Shown: in pieces, positions 27,193 to 36,158 of the stretch | How positions within the stretch are numbered: the stretch's first letter is position 1 | Layout: each line of letters opens with the position of its first letter | Assembly (NCBI GenBank): GCA_031401035.1 | Contig: JANNRA010000205.1 | Coordinates: forward strand, 1-52,137 | Length of the DNA: 52,137 nt | Reading direction: 5' to 3' | Source of the DNA: JANNRA01 sp031401035 | GTDB taxonomy: Bacteria > Desulfobacterota > Binatia > HRBIN30 > CADEER01 | The notes under the pieces: generated by a model | Database searches by the model: none | What the model was told of the DNA's origin: nothing | Seen by the model: the letters and a program-made list of their open reading frames with translations, nothing else | Position numbers and translations under genes: made by a program

Positions 27193-28704
27193 ATGGTGAG
27201 TGCGACGACGCGACGGATCGCCATCATCGGCGCCGGCTTCGGCGGCCTGGCGCTGGCGATCCGCCTGCAGCGGGCCGGGCGGCACGACTTCGTCATTCTC
27301 GAGCAGGCCGCCGACCTCGGCGGCACGTGGCGCGACAACTCGTATCCCGGCGCCGCCTGCGACGTGCCGTCGATGCTCTACTGCCTGTCGTTCGAGCCGA
27401 AGACCGATTGGACGCGCAAGTGGTCGGGGCACGCCGAGATCCGCGCCTACATGGACGCCTGCGCGCGCAAACACGGCCTGCTGGCGCACATTCGCTTCAA
27501 CACCGGTGTCACTGGCGCGCGCTTCGATGCGGTGTCGGGGACCTGGACGGTGCGCACGACGACCGGCGAGGAATTCGTCGCCGAGGTGTTGGTGAGCGGC
27601 GTCGGCCAGTTGCACCGTCCGTTCACGCCGGCGATTCCGGGCCTCGAGTCGTTCCGCGGCACGCGCTTCCACTCGGCGCGCTGGAACCACGCCGAGGACC
27701 TCTCCGGCAAGCGCGTCGGCGTCATTGGCAACGCCGCCAGCGCCATCCAGTTCATTCCGCAGATCGCCCCGCGGACGGCGCAGCTGAGCATTTTCCAGCG
27801 CAGCGCCAATTGGATGGTGCCGCGCTTCGACCGCGCCTACCCGGCCTGGGAGCAGTGGCTCTACCGCTGGGTGCCGGGCCTGGCGCGCCTCTACCGGCTG
27901 AAGATCTGGCTGCGTGCCGAGGCGTTCCTCTATCCGGTGATGCGCCGCCGCCCCTGGGCGGTCCGACTCTTCAAGAAGGGCGCGACGGAGTACCTGGAGG
28001 AAACGGTCAAGGATCCGGCGCTGCGCGCGACGCTGACGCCGGACTACCCGATCGGCGGCAAGCGCATTCTCATCTCCGACGACTTCTACCAGGCGCTGGC
28101 GCGCCCCGGCGTCGAGGTGGTCAGCGAGGCGATCGAGCGCGTCACCGAGACCGGCGTGCGCACCGCCGACGGCCGCGAGCGCCCGCTCGACGCGCTCATC
28201 CTCGCCACCGGCTTTCAGACCAACCCCTTCCTGGCGCCGATGCGCATCGAGGGCCTCGACGGCCGCGTCCTCGCCGACGACTGGGCGCAGGGCGCGCGCG
28301 CCTTCTACGGGCTGACGGTGCCCGGCTACCCGAATTTCTTCATGCTGTACGGGCCCAACACCAACCTCGGCCACAACTCGATCATCTTCATGCTCGAGTG
28401 CCAGATCGCCTACGTCCTGAGCGCGCTGCGCATGCTCGACGAGGAGGACCTCGCCTGGCTCGACCTGCGCCCGGAGGTGCTCGAGGCGTTCAATATCGAG
28501 ATCCAGGCGACGCTGCGCGGCACCGCCTGGGCGGCGGCGGGGGCCAGTTGGTACAAGGATGCCGAGGGGCGCATCACCAACAACTGGCCCTACTCGACGT
28601 GGTGGTACTGGCGCCGGACGCGGCGGCTGGCGCTGAGCGACTACCGGGCCGTGACGCGGGCGGCGGTCGCCGTCGGGCGCGCGGCGGAGGCGCGGGCGGC
28701 GTGA
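27193..28704 (+). CDS. Flavin-containing Baeyer-Villiger-type monooxygenase
   Basis: A 503-residue FAD- and NADPH-binding monooxygenase. The FAD dinucleotide motif GAGFGG is at residues 13-18, and LGGTWRDNSYPGAACDVPS is the class B signature region. The Baeyer-Villiger fingerprint near 154-167 reads FRGTRFHSARWNH, matching FxGxxxHxxxW with Asn in place of the final Pro or Asp. The NADPH site reads GNAASA near 180 rather than the usual GxGxSG. Family members insert oxygen next to ketones or oxidise heteroatoms. The gene begins a rightward run and overlaps the following dehydrogenase (GTGA), a partner that could make the ketone substrate. Confidence 0.9.
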   Translation: MVSATTRRIAIIGAGFGGLALAIRLQRAGRHDFVILEQAADLGGTWRDNSYPGAACDVPSMLYCLSFEPKTDWTRKWSGHAEIRAYMDACARKHGLLAHIRFNTGVTGARFDAVSGTWTVRTTTGEEFVAEVLVSGVGQLHRPFTPAIPGLESFRGTRFHSARWNHAEDLSGKRVGVIGNAASAIQFIPQIAPRTAQLSIFQRSANWMVPRFDRAYPAWEQWLYRWVPGLARLYRLKIWLRAEAFLYPVMRRRPWAVRLFKKGATEYLEETVKDPALRATLTPDYPIGGKRILISDDFYQALARPGVEVVSEAIERVTETGVRTADGRERPLDALILATGFQTNPFLAPMRIEGLDGRVLADDWAQGARAFYGLTVPGYPNFFMLYGPNTNLGHNSIIFMLECQIAYVLSALRMLDEEDLAWLDLRPEVLEAFNIEIQATLRGTAWAAAGASWYKDAEGRITNNWPYSTWWYWRRTRRLALSDYRAVTRAAVAVGRAAEARAA

Positions 28705-29495
28705 GCGACTCGATGCAGGCGGAGGCTCCTCATCCCGACCCGCTCACCCCCGGCGCCGGCAGCCTGGCGGGGAAAGTGGCGCTGGTCACCGGCGGCAGCC
28801 GCGGCCTCGGGCGGCAGATGGTGCTGGCGTTCGCGCGAGCGGGGGCCGACGTCGTCATCGCCAGCCGCAAGCTGGAGAACTGTGCCGAGGCGGCGCGCGA
28901 GGTGCGGGCGCTCGGCCGGCGGGCGCTGGCGGTCGGCTGCCACGTCGGCGAGTGGAGCCAGGTCGAGGCGCTGGTGGAGCGTGCCTACGGCGAGTTCCCC
29001 GCGCTCGACATCCTGGTCAACAACGCCGGCATGTCGCCGCTCTATCCGTCGCTCGCCGCGGTCAGCGAGGCGCTGTGGGACAAGGTGCTCGGCGTCAACC
29101 TGAAGGGCCCGTTCCGCTTGAGCGCGTTGGTCGGCACGCGCATGGCCGCTGGGCGCGGCGGATCGATCATCAACATCAGCAGCATCGCCGCCAGCCGCCC
29201 GACGCCGCTCGAAACGCCTTACGCCGCCGCCAAGGCCGGCCTCAACGCGCTCACCATCGCCTGTGCGCAGGCCTTCGGCCCGACGGTGCGCGTCAATGCC
29301 ATCCAGGCCGGCCCGTTCGAGACCGATATCGCCAAGGCCTGGACGCCCGAGATGCGCGCGCACGTCTCCGGTAGCGCCGCGCTCCGCCGCGTCGGCCGCC
29401 CCGACGAGATCGTCGGCACCGCGCTCTACCTCGCCTCCGATGCCTCGAGCTTCATGACCGGCGCCATCCTGCGCCTCGACGGCGGCCAGCCGTGA
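28701..29495 (+). CDS. Short-chain dehydrogenase/reductase (SDR)
   Basis: A 264-residue classical SDR. The NAD(P)-binding TGGSRGLG is at about 30-37, NNAG is in ILVNNAGMSP, the catalytic Ser is in NISSIAAS, and Y174-x3-K178 is intact. The C-terminal ILRLDGGQP end is typical of the family. The GTG start overlaps the stop of the monooxygenase gene and has GGAGG upstream; an ATG 12 bases later is an alternative. It probably interconverts an alcohol and ketone, or a 3-hydroxyacyl-CoA, in the same pathway as its neighbours. Confidence 0.9.
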   Translation: MSDSMQAEAPHPDPLTPGAGSLAGKVALVTGGSRGLGRQMVLAFARAGADVVIASRKLENCAEAAREVRALGRRALAVGCHVGEWSQVEALVERAYGEFPALDILVNNAGMSPLYPSLAAVSEALWDKVLGVNLKGPFRLSALVGTRMAAGRGGSIINISSIAASRPTPLETPYAAAKAGLNALTIACAQAFGPTVRVNAIQAGPFETDIAKAWTPEMRAHVSGSAALRRVGRPDEIVGTALYLASDASSFMTGAILRLDGGQP

Positions 29496-29499
29496 CGAG

Positions 29500-29587
29500 G
29501 ATCTTCAACGCGAAGGCGCGAAGGCGCGGAGCGCGTGGAGTTCAGGTGCCGTTCCCTTCGCGTCTTCGCGCCTTCGCGTTGAAGATC
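29500..29587. repeat. Long imperfect palindrome, 29-nt arms
   Basis: Arms at 29500-29528 and 29559-29587 pair with one mismatch, separated by a 30-base loop. The arms are built of gaaggcgcgaag-type units. The element fills the spacer between the SDR and crotonase genes and starts 4 bases after the SDR stop. It would form a very stable hairpin in the transcript, able to attenuate or protect it. It resembles dispersed palindromic elements rather than a standard terminator, because there is no T tract. Confidence 0.88.
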
Positions 29588-29603
29588 TCTGGGGAGGGGT
29601 GAG

Positions 29604-30389
29604 ATGGACGGCTACACGCGGCTGCGGCTGACGCGCGCCGGGCGCATCCTGACGATCACGTTGGACGCGCCACCGGTGAACGCGGTCGACGCGGCAATGC
29701 ATCGCGAGTTGGCGCGGGTGTTTCTCGACGCCCAGGACGATCCGGACAGCGACCTCATCGTGCTCACCGGGCAGGGGCGCGCCTTCTGCGCCGGCGGCGA
29801 CGTGGCGTGGTTCCAGCAGCACGTCGACGATCCGCGCACCTTTCGCGCCATCGCGCCGGAGGCCAAGCGCATCGTCTCCAGCCTGCTCGATCTCGAGAAG
29901 CCGATCCTCTGCCGCCTGAACGGCGCCGCCGCCGGCCTGGGGGCGACGATCGCCCTGCTGTGCGATGTCGTCATCGCCGCCGAGACGGCGGTGATCGGCG
30001 ATCCGCACGTCAAGGTCGGGCTGGTGGCCGGTGACGGCGGCGCCGTCATCTGGCCGCAGTTGATCGGCTTCGCGCGCGCCAAGGAGCTGTTGATGACCGG
30101 CGAGATGCTGTCCGCCGCGCGCGCCGGTGAGCTCGGCCTCGTCAACCATGTCGTGCCGGCGGCGGAGCTCGACGCGCGCGTCGCGGCGGTGGCGGCGAAG
30201 ATCCTCGCCAACCCGCGCTGGGCGGTGCGCTGGACCAAGACCACCGCCAATATCCCGCTCAGGGTATTGGCGGCGCAGCTCGGCGACGCCGCGGTGGCCT
30301 ACGAGTGCATCGCCAACGCGACGGCCGACCGCCGCGAGGCGGTGGCGGCCTTTGCGGAAAAGCGTAAGCCGGAGTTCAGCGGCGAATGA
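29604..30389 (+). CDS. Enoyl-CoA hydratase/isomerase (crotonase) family protein with altered active site
   Basis: A 261-residue crotonase-fold protein. The oxyanion-hole segments GRAFCAGGD and GAAAGLGATIALLCD are present. The two catalytic glutamates of true enoyl-CoA hydratase are absent: the position equivalent to rat Glu144 is Thr (GATIALLCD) and that of Glu164 is His (GDPHVKVGL). The following GLVAGDGGAVIWP segment is the usual form of one large branch of the family. It therefore probably does not hydrate enoyl-CoA in the standard way; isomerase, hydrolase or other acyl-CoA chemistry is possible. A strong GGGGAGGGG precedes the ATG. Confidence 0.9.
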   Translation: MDGYTRLRLTRAGRILTITLDAPPVNAVDAAMHRELARVFLDAQDDPDSDLIVLTGQGRAFCAGGDVAWFQQHVDDPRTFRAIAPEAKRIVSSLLDLEKPILCRLNGAAAGLGATIALLCDVVIAAETAVIGDPHVKVGLVAGDGGAVIWPQLIGFARAKELLMTGEMLSAARAGELGLVNHVVPAAELDARVAAVAAKILANPRWAVRWTKTTANIPLRVLAAQLGDAAVAYECIANATADRREAVAAFAEKRKPEFSGE

Positions 30390-30419
30390 CCGCGTGGTAT
30401 CGCACCGCCCTCCACTGAC

Positions 30420-31595
30420 ATGACGCCGTTCGATCCCACTCTCGACGAGCCCGAGCACGTCGTCGCGCTGCGCCAGCAGCTGCGCCGGTTCGTCGCCGAG
30501 AAGACCTCGCGCCAGCAGCGCCGCGCCTGGGACCGCGCCCACACCTGGCCGCGCGAGCTGTTCGAAGAACTCGCCGCCCTCGGCGTCTGCGGCCTGACGG
30601 TGCCGGAGGAGTACGGCGGGCACGGGCAGGACATCGTCGCCGCCGTCGCCGTCATCGAGGAACTCGCCCGCGCCGGCGGCTTCCTCGCCGGGCCCTACAT
30701 TCACTGCGCCTTCTACGGCGGCATGAACATCGCCGAGAACGGCAGCGCCGAGCAGCGCGCCGCGCTGCTGCCGCGCCTGGCGCGCGGTGAGTTGCTGTTC
30801 GCCTACGGGCTGTCGGAGCCCGACGTCGGCGGCGACCTCGCCAGCGTGCGCACGCGGGCGCGCATCGAGGGCGATAGCGTCGTCCTGACCGGCAGCAAGC
30901 GCTGGTGCACCGGCGCCGATTGGGCCGATTACATTTACTGCCTGGTCAACTCCGACCCCGACCTGCCGAATCGCCAGGCGCTCAGCTTTCTGCTCGTCCC
31001 GGCGCGCGCCGCCGGCGTCACGGTGACGCCGATCGAGCACTCCAACCTGCGCTACACGGCCTCGTGCGACGTCACCTTCGACGACGTGCGCCTGCCGCTC
31101 GCGGCCATCGTCGGCGGCCGCGAGCAATGGGGCCGCGGCTGGGGCATGCTCGCTGGCCGCGCCCTCGACGTCGAGAAGCTCGAGGTCGCCGCGGTGACCT
31201 TCGGCATCGCCCAGGCGACGGTCGAGGAGGCCTGGACCTACGCCCAGGAGCGCGTCCAGTTCGGCAAGCCGATCTGCGCCCACCAGGCGATCCGCCACAA
31301 GCTGGTGACGGCGCGCACGCGTCTCGAGGCCTGTCGGCTGATGCTGACGCACGCGGCGCGGCTGGCGCATGCCGGGCGGCCGTGCGCGATCGAGACCTCG
31401 ATGGCCAAGCTGTTCATCGCCGACACCGGCGTCGAGATCGCGCTCGCCTGCCAGCAGGTGATGGGCGCCTATGCGCTCAGCGACGCCTACGACATGGACC
31501 GCAACGTCCGCGATCTGCTCGGCATGCCGATCGTCGGTGGCTCCTCCGACATGCAGAAGAACAACCTCGCCTCGCTGTGGAAGCTGCCCGCATGA
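30420..31595 (+). CDS. Acyl-CoA dehydrogenase
   Basis: A 391-residue FAD enzyme of the acyl-CoA dehydrogenase family, which introduces a 2,3 double bond into acyl-CoA. Family motifs are YGLSEPDVGGDLAS, GSKRWCTGADWADY (flavin contacts) and ERVQFGKPICAHQAIRHKL. The C-terminal site that holds the catalytic Glu in medium-chain enzymes reads MPIVGGSSDMQ and lacks it. E252 in ALDVEKLEVAA aligns with the alternative catalytic Glu of isovaleryl-CoA and long-chain dehydrogenases, so the enzyme is probably active. No good ribosome site is visible. Its stop overlaps the next start (ATGA). Confidence 0.9.
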   Translation: MTPFDPTLDEPEHVVALRQQLRRFVAEKTSRQQRRAWDRAHTWPRELFEELAALGVCGLTVPEEYGGHGQDIVAAVAVIEELARAGGFLAGPYIHCAFYGGMNIAENGSAEQRAALLPRLARGELLFAYGLSEPDVGGDLASVRTRARIEGDSVVLTGSKRWCTGADWADYIYCLVNSDPDLPNRQALSFLLVPARAAGVTVTPIEHSNLRYTASCDVTFDDVRLPLAAIVGGREQWGRGWGMLAGRALDVEKLEVAAVTFGIAQATVEEAWTYAQERVQFGKPICAHQAIRHKLVTARTRLEACRLMLTHAARLAHAGRPCAIETSMAKLFIADTGVEIALACQQVMGAYALSDAYDMDRNVRDLLGMPIVGGSSDMQKNNLASLWKLPA

Positions 31596-32746
31596 ACGCC
31601 GCCCCCCTCGCGTCCGCCACCGCGCTCGCACCCGACATCCGTGCCCGCGCCGAGGCCATCGAGCGCGGCCGCCGCCTGCCGGCCGATCTCGCCGCGCAGC
31701 TCGCCGCCGCCGGCCTGTTCCGCATGCTCGTGCCGCGCAGCCTCGGCGGCCTCGAGCTCGAGCCGGCGTCGATGCTGGCGACGCTGGAGACGGTGGGCGC
31801 GGCGGACGCGTCGGTCGGTTGGTGCGTGATGATCGGCGCCACCACCGCGGTCGTCGCCGCCTACCTGCCGCCGGACGTCGCGCGCGAGATCTACGCCGCG
31901 CCGGGGACCATCACCGGCGGCGTCTTCGCGCCGCTCGGTCGCGCCGTCGTCGACGGCGACCAGTACCGCCTGAGCGGTCGCTGGCAGTGGGCGAGCGGCA
32001 GCGCCAACTGCCATTGGCTGATGGGCGGCAGCGTCATCCTCGACGACGGCACGCCGCGCTGCCTGCCGAACGGCGCACCCGACGCGCGCCTGCTGCTTTT
32101 TCCGGCCGAGCGCGCGACGCTGATCGACACCTGGCACGTGTCCGGTCTGTGCGGCACCGGCAGCGGCGACATGGCGGTCGAGGGGTTGCGCGTGCCGCTG
32201 GCGCACTCGGTGTCGCTGCTGGTCGATGCGCCGCGCGAAGCCGGTGCCCTGTACCGCTTCCCGGTCTTCGGCCTGCTCGCCCTCGGCATCGCCGCGGTGA
32301 TGCTCGGCAATGCCGGCGCGGCGGTGACGGACCTGGTCGACCTGGCTGGCGGCAAGCAGCCGCAGGGCAGCCGCAAGGTGCTCGCCGAGCGCGCCGTCGC
32401 GCAGAGCGAGTTGGCGCAGGCCGTGGCGGCCCTGCGCGCGGCGCGGGCGCTCTTCTACGAGACGGTCGAATCGGCCTGGGCGGCGGCGTGCGCCGGCGAC
32501 CCGCTCGACGTGGCGACGCGCGCCGGCCTGCGCCTGGCCGCGACGCACGCGACGCGCATCGCCGCCGACGTGGCGCGCGCCATGTACGACCTCGGCGGCG
32601 GCTCCGCCGTCTTCTCCCGCAGCCCCCTGCAGCGCCGTTTCCGCGACGCGCACGTCGGCACCCAGCATCTCATGGTCTCCCCCGCCACCTGGGAGCTCAC
32701 CGGCCGCGTCCTGATGGGCCTGCCCACCGACCCGACGCAGTTGTGA
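31592..32746 (+). CDS. Acyl-CoA dehydrogenase-fold flavoprotein, HsaA/HpaB-like monooxygenase type
   Basis: A 384-residue protein of the second acyl-CoA dehydrogenase family (type-2 C-terminal domain), which includes the reduced-flavin-dependent hydroxylases HsaA and related enzymes. Visible motifs are GLFRMLVPRSLGGLELEP, SGRWQWASGSANCHW, the GLCGTGSGDM segment and the terminal SPLQRRFRDAHVGTQHLM, which is typical of this branch. A monooxygenase or dehydrogenase role cannot be separated from sequence. Start overlaps the preceding dehydrogenase (ATGA), implying coupled synthesis. Confidence 0.85.
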   Translation: MNAAPLASATALAPDIRARAEAIERGRRLPADLAAQLAAAGLFRMLVPRSLGGLELEPASMLATLETVGAADASVGWCVMIGATTAVVAAYLPPDVAREIYAAPGTITGGVFAPLGRAVVDGDQYRLSGRWQWASGSANCHWLMGGSVILDDGTPRCLPNGAPDARLLLFPAERATLIDTWHVSGLCGTGSGDMAVEGLRVPLAHSVSLLVDAPREAGALYRFPVFGLLALGIAAVMLGNAGAAVTDLVDLAGGKQPQGSRKVLAERAVAQSELAQAVAALRAARALFYETVESAWAAACAGDPLDVATRAGLRLAATHATRIAADVARAMYDLGGGSAVFSRSPLQRRFRDAHVGTQHLMVSPATWELTGRVLMGLPTDPTQL

Positions 32747-32777
32747 TGGGCCGCGCCCTTCAAGCAGGAGCGTCCGC

Positions 32778-33779
32778 ATGTTGACCCGCCGCTACGTGCT
32801 CGCCGCGCCCGTCGCCGATCTGCCGCGCCCGGAGCACTTCCGCCTCGAGAGCGTCGAGCTAGCGGCGCCGGCCGAGGGGGAGATCCTCGTGCGCAACGAG
32901 TACATCTCCGTCGATCCCGGCATGCGCGGGCGCCTCTCCGGCGTCGTCACCTACGCGCCGCCGCTCGGCATCGGCGAGGTGATCGAGGCGGCCACGGTCG
33001 GCGAGGTGCTGGCCTCGCGCCACCCGAAGTTCGCCGTCGGCGATCACGTCGTCGCCGGCTTCGGCTGGCAGGAGCACGCGCTGTCGAACGGCCGCGGCGT
33101 GCGGCGGATTCCCGACGACCGCCTGCCACGCTCCCTGTGGATCGGTATTCTCGGTATCCCCGGCCTGACTGCCTACTTCGGGATGCTCGAGATCGGCCGG
33201 CCGCAGGCCGGCGAGACGGTGCTGGTGACCTCGGCCGCCGGAGCGGTCGGCGCCACCGCCGGCCAGCTCGCCCGCCGCGCCGGCTGCCGTGTCATCGGTG
33301 TCGCCGGTGGTCGCAAGAAGTGCTCCTGGCTCGGCGAGTTGGGTTTCGACGGGGTGGTCGACCACAAGGCGGCACCCGACCTCGCCCTGGCCATCGCCGC
33401 GCTGTGCAAGGACGGCGTCGATGTCCTCTTCGACAACGTCGGCAACGCCATGATCGACCGCGTGTTGCCGATCATGCGCCCCTTCGGGCGCATCGTCGTG
33501 TCGGGCCAGATCGCCGACTACAACGTACCGCTCGACGCGCGCGCCGGCATCACCAATACCATCGCCTTCATCGGCCAGCGTCTGACCATGCGCGGCTTCG
33601 TCGCTTTCGACTACGCCAAGGAGTTCGCGCGCGCCTGGGCCGATCTCGGCGCCGCCGTGTTGGCCGGCGAACTACAGTACCGCGAGGACATCGAGGACGG
33701 CTTCGAGCACCTGCCGCAGGCCTTCATCGGCCTGTTCGCCGGCGCCAACTTCGGCCGCAAGCTGATCCGCACTGCCTGA
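32778..33779 (+). CDS. Zinc-independent NADP-dependent oxidoreductase (MDR, leukotriene B4 dehydrogenase-like)
   Basis: A 333-residue medium-chain reductase that lacks zinc ligands. The family signatures are NEYISVDPGMRGRLS near the N-terminus, GIPGLTAYFGMLEIG, the nucleotide-binding segment VTSAAGAVGATAGQLA (about 150-165), and GVDVLFDNVGNAMID. The C-terminus (REDIEDGFEHLPQAFIGLFAG) is typical. Relatives reduce 2-alkenals and alkenones, so here it could reduce an enone intermediate of the surrounding pathway. AGGAG lies 7 bases before the ATG. Confidence 0.92.
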   Translation: MLTRRYVLAAPVADLPRPEHFRLESVELAAPAEGEILVRNEYISVDPGMRGRLSGVVTYAPPLGIGEVIEAATVGEVLASRHPKFAVGDHVVAGFGWQEHALSNGRGVRRIPDDRLPRSLWIGILGIPGLTAYFGMLEIGRPQAGETVLVTSAAGAVGATAGQLARRAGCRVIGVAGGRKKCSWLGELGFDGVVDHKAAPDLALAIAALCKDGVDVLFDNVGNAMIDRVLPIMRPFGRIVVSGQIADYNVPLDARAGITNTIAFIGQRLTMRGFVAFDYAKEFARAWADLGAAVLAGELQYREDIEDGFEHLPQAFIGLFAGANFGRKLIRTA

Positions 33780-34005
33780 GCGCCGAGGTCGCAGCTCCGG
33801 GATCTGGAGGGCGTCGCCCCGTCGGCGCCGGTTGAATGGAGCCTCAGCGACCCGCTGCAACAGGCGCCCACGGGGGGCGCCCTTGGGGCCGGACGGTGGC
33901 GGTTCCTCGGTGGCGGCGGGAACCTCGCTTGCAGCGACGACAGGGCCCACTCCTCCGACGACGTTGGCAGCCCACGACGGCGTGCTATCCTCACGGTTGC
34001 GTTCC

Positions 34006-35322
34006 ATGCCCACCGTCCTCCTCTGGCAGCGCCGCTGGTTGATCGCCCTCGGCGCCGCGCTCGTCGCCATCGCTGTTGGGCTCTCGCTCGCCGGCAGTCG
34101 GCGCGCCTGGTCCATCGTCGTCGCCGTGCCGGTCGCCTACGCGCCGTTCGCCTATGCCCGGCTGCGCCTGTTCCGCCGCCTCACCGCACCGCTCGCCGGG
34201 CGCGGCGTGGCGGCCTCGGTCGCCGGCGGCGCGGCGGCGTTGTGCGACGCCCTGATGGTGGCGCAGCTCCTCACCGCCCGCGGCGGCGACGGGGTGCCGG
34301 GGCTGCAGGCGCTCGGGTTGGATTGGGTCGGCCCGGTGTGGTTCAGCGCGCACGCCTTCGCGGCGCTGCTCTACGGTGGCCGCGGTCTGCTGCGCCCCGC
34401 GCTGCGGCCGCTGGCGCGCTGGTGGAGGCGCCGCGCCAGGGCGGCGGTGCCGGACGCCGGCGTCGATCTCGGTCGGCGGCAGTTCCTGCAGCAGTTCTCC
34501 GTTGTCGGTGCGGCGGCGCCCTTCGCCGTGTCGCTCTCCGGCGTGCCGCTCTCGTACGACTTTCGCGTCGAGGAACGCGAGCTCGAGCTGCCCGGGTGGC
34601 CGCGCCGACTCGACGGCCTGCGCGTCGCGCACCTCTCGGACATTCACGTCGGCGGGGCCATGGACCGCGCCCGCCTCCTCGACGTCGCCGCCCTCACCGC
34701 CGCGGCGCGCCCCGACCTGATCCTCCACACCGGCGACTTCCTGACGCACCGCCGCGGCGATTTCGACGCGCCCCTCTACGAGGCGCTGTCGCGCCTGGCG
34801 CCCCGCTACGGCCAGTGGGCCTGCCTCGGCAACCACGATTTCGACGACCCGGAACGGCTGGTCGGCAAGTTGCGCGCTGCCGGCGTTCGTGTGCTGCGCG
34901 ACGAGCTCGTCGTGCTCGACGTCGCCGGCCAGCCGCTGGAGATCGGCGGCCTCGATTTCTGCTTCGACCGCGCCAACCGCGCCGCCGTCGCGGCGCGTCG
35001 CATCGGCCGCTGGCCGGCGCGCGGCACAGCGCCGCGCCTGCTGCTCGACCACGACCCGAGCCAGTTCGCCCTGCTGCCGGATGACTGCGCCGATCTGGTC
35101 CTCTCCGGCCACACGCACGGCGGCCACGTCGGCGTACAGCTCGGCCGCGACACCGCCCTCACCCTCGTCGGCCTCGCCGGCTGGCCCGATCAGGGGGTGT
35201 TCACGCGCGGCGCCATGCGCCTGTTCGTCACCCGCTGCGTCGGCTTCTACGGCTACCCGATGCGGGTCGGGATTCCCCCGGAGATCGCCCTGCTCACCCT
35301 GCGCGCGCCGCCCTCGGTCTGA
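34006..35322 (+). CDS. Membrane-anchored metallophosphoesterase
   Basis: A 438-residue protein with several N-terminal membrane spans (about 10-120) followed by a calcineurin-type phosphoesterase domain. Metal-binding motifs are all present: VAHLSDIHVGG, LHTGDF, LGNHDFDD and SGHTHGGH, in the order seen in YkuE/YaeI-like membrane phosphoesterases. The cap between the spans and the domain has a Tat-like GRRQFLQQF stretch. The start is uncertain because no ribosome site is clear and the frame is open 174 bases upstream. The substrate is unknown; some relatives act on UDP-diacylglucosamine or lipid phosphates. Confidence 0.88.
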   Translation: MPTVLLWQRRWLIALGAALVAIAVGLSLAGSRRAWSIVVAVPVAYAPFAYARLRLFRRLTAPLAGRGVAASVAGGAAALCDALMVAQLLTARGGDGVPGLQALGLDWVGPVWFSAHAFAALLYGGRGLLRPALRPLARWWRRRARAAVPDAGVDLGRRQFLQQFSVVGAAAPFAVSLSGVPLSYDFRVEERELELPGWPRRLDGLRVAHLSDIHVGGAMDRARLLDVAALTAAARPDLILHTGDFLTHRRGDFDAPLYEALSRLAPRYGQWACLGNHDFDDPERLVGKLRAAGVRVLRDELVVLDVAGQPLEIGGLDFCFDRANRAAVAARRIGRWPARGTAPRLLLDHDPSQFALLPDDCADLVLSGHTHGGHVGVQLGRDTALTLVGLAGWPDQGVFTRGAMRLFVTRCVGFYGYPMRVGIPPEIALLTLRAPPSV

Positions 35323-35437
35323 GACTTGCCCGCGCCATCTCGAGAGCGAAGAATCGCATCGACCGAGCCAGATTATCTATTTCCCGATAGAAGCGGTGTC
35401 GCCTAGAACAGCCGTAACCCAGATGAAGGAGCTTCCC

Positions 35438-36151
35438 ATGTCGACCGCCCCATCCGCCCAGAATGTATTCTCACGTCGCGACCTGTTCCGCTGCGGCGCG
35501 CTGCTCGGCGCCGGCGCTGTCGCGGCGGGTGCGCTCGGCCTGCCGGCGTTGGCGGCGGCCGACGCTGGGGCAACGGCCATGCCGGCGACGCCCGCGGAGG
35601 CATTCGCCCGGCTCGCGGCCGGCAACGCGCGCTTCACTTCCGGCGCCGCGGTCGGCCCGGCGCGGACGCTGGCGCGCCTGAAGGAGGTGGCGCCGCAGCA
35701 GACGCCGTTCTCCGCCTTCCTCGGCTGCGCCGATTCGCGCGTGCCGATCGAGATCGCCTACGACCAGGGTTTCGGCGACCTCTTCGTCGTGCGTGTCGCG
35801 GGCAACATCGCGACGCCGGTGGAGATCGCCAGCCTGGAGTTCGGCACGTTGGTGCTCGGCTGCAAGACGATCACCGTGCTCGGCCACAGCGGCTGCGGCG
35901 CGGTCAAGGCGGCGCTCGCCGGCGCCGAGGTGCCGGGGCAGATCAGCGCCCTGTTCCAGTACATCGTCCCAGCGATCGATCGCCAGAAGATGGATCTCGC
36001 GCAGGCGACGGTGGCCAACGTGCGCTACCAGATGCGCAAGCTGCGCGAGGCGTCGCCGGTGCTCAGCCGTCTCGTCGGCGAGGGCAAGCTGGCGATCGCC
36101 GGCGGCGTCTTCGACATCGCCACCGGCACCATCGCGCCGGTCGAGGGGTGA
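35438..36151 (+). CDS. Tat-exported beta-class carbonic anhydrase
   Basis: Carbonic anhydrase interconverts CO2 and bicarbonate. This 237-residue beta-class enzyme has the zinc ligands C97, H150 and C153 (HSGC) and the Asp-Arg dyad D99-R101 (CADSR). The first 45 residues are an export signal with a twin-arginine motif (SRRDLF) and hydrophobic core (GALLGAGAVAAGALGLPALAAA), so the folded zinc protein is probably sent to the periplasm by Tat. The start has AAGGAG upstream. It ends 7 bases before the convergent L,D-transpeptidase gene. Confidence 0.93.
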   Translation: MSTAPSAQNVFSRRDLFRCGALLGAGAVAAGALGLPALAAADAGATAMPATPAEAFARLAAGNARFTSGAAVGPARTLARLKEVAPQQTPFSAFLGCADSRVPIEIAYDQGFGDLFVVRVAGNIATPVEIASLEFGTLVLGCKTITVLGHSGCGAVKAALAGAEVPGQISALFQYIVPAIDRQKMDLAQATVANVRYQMRKLREASPVLSRLVGEGKLAIAGGVFDIATGTIAPVEG

Positions 36152-36158
36152 GCGCCGT

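Noticed and set aside
33863..33881. Hairpin ggcgccc / gggcgcc after the MDR gene
   Set aside because: A 7-bp GC stem is common at this composition, and it has no T tract, so a terminator call is not justified.
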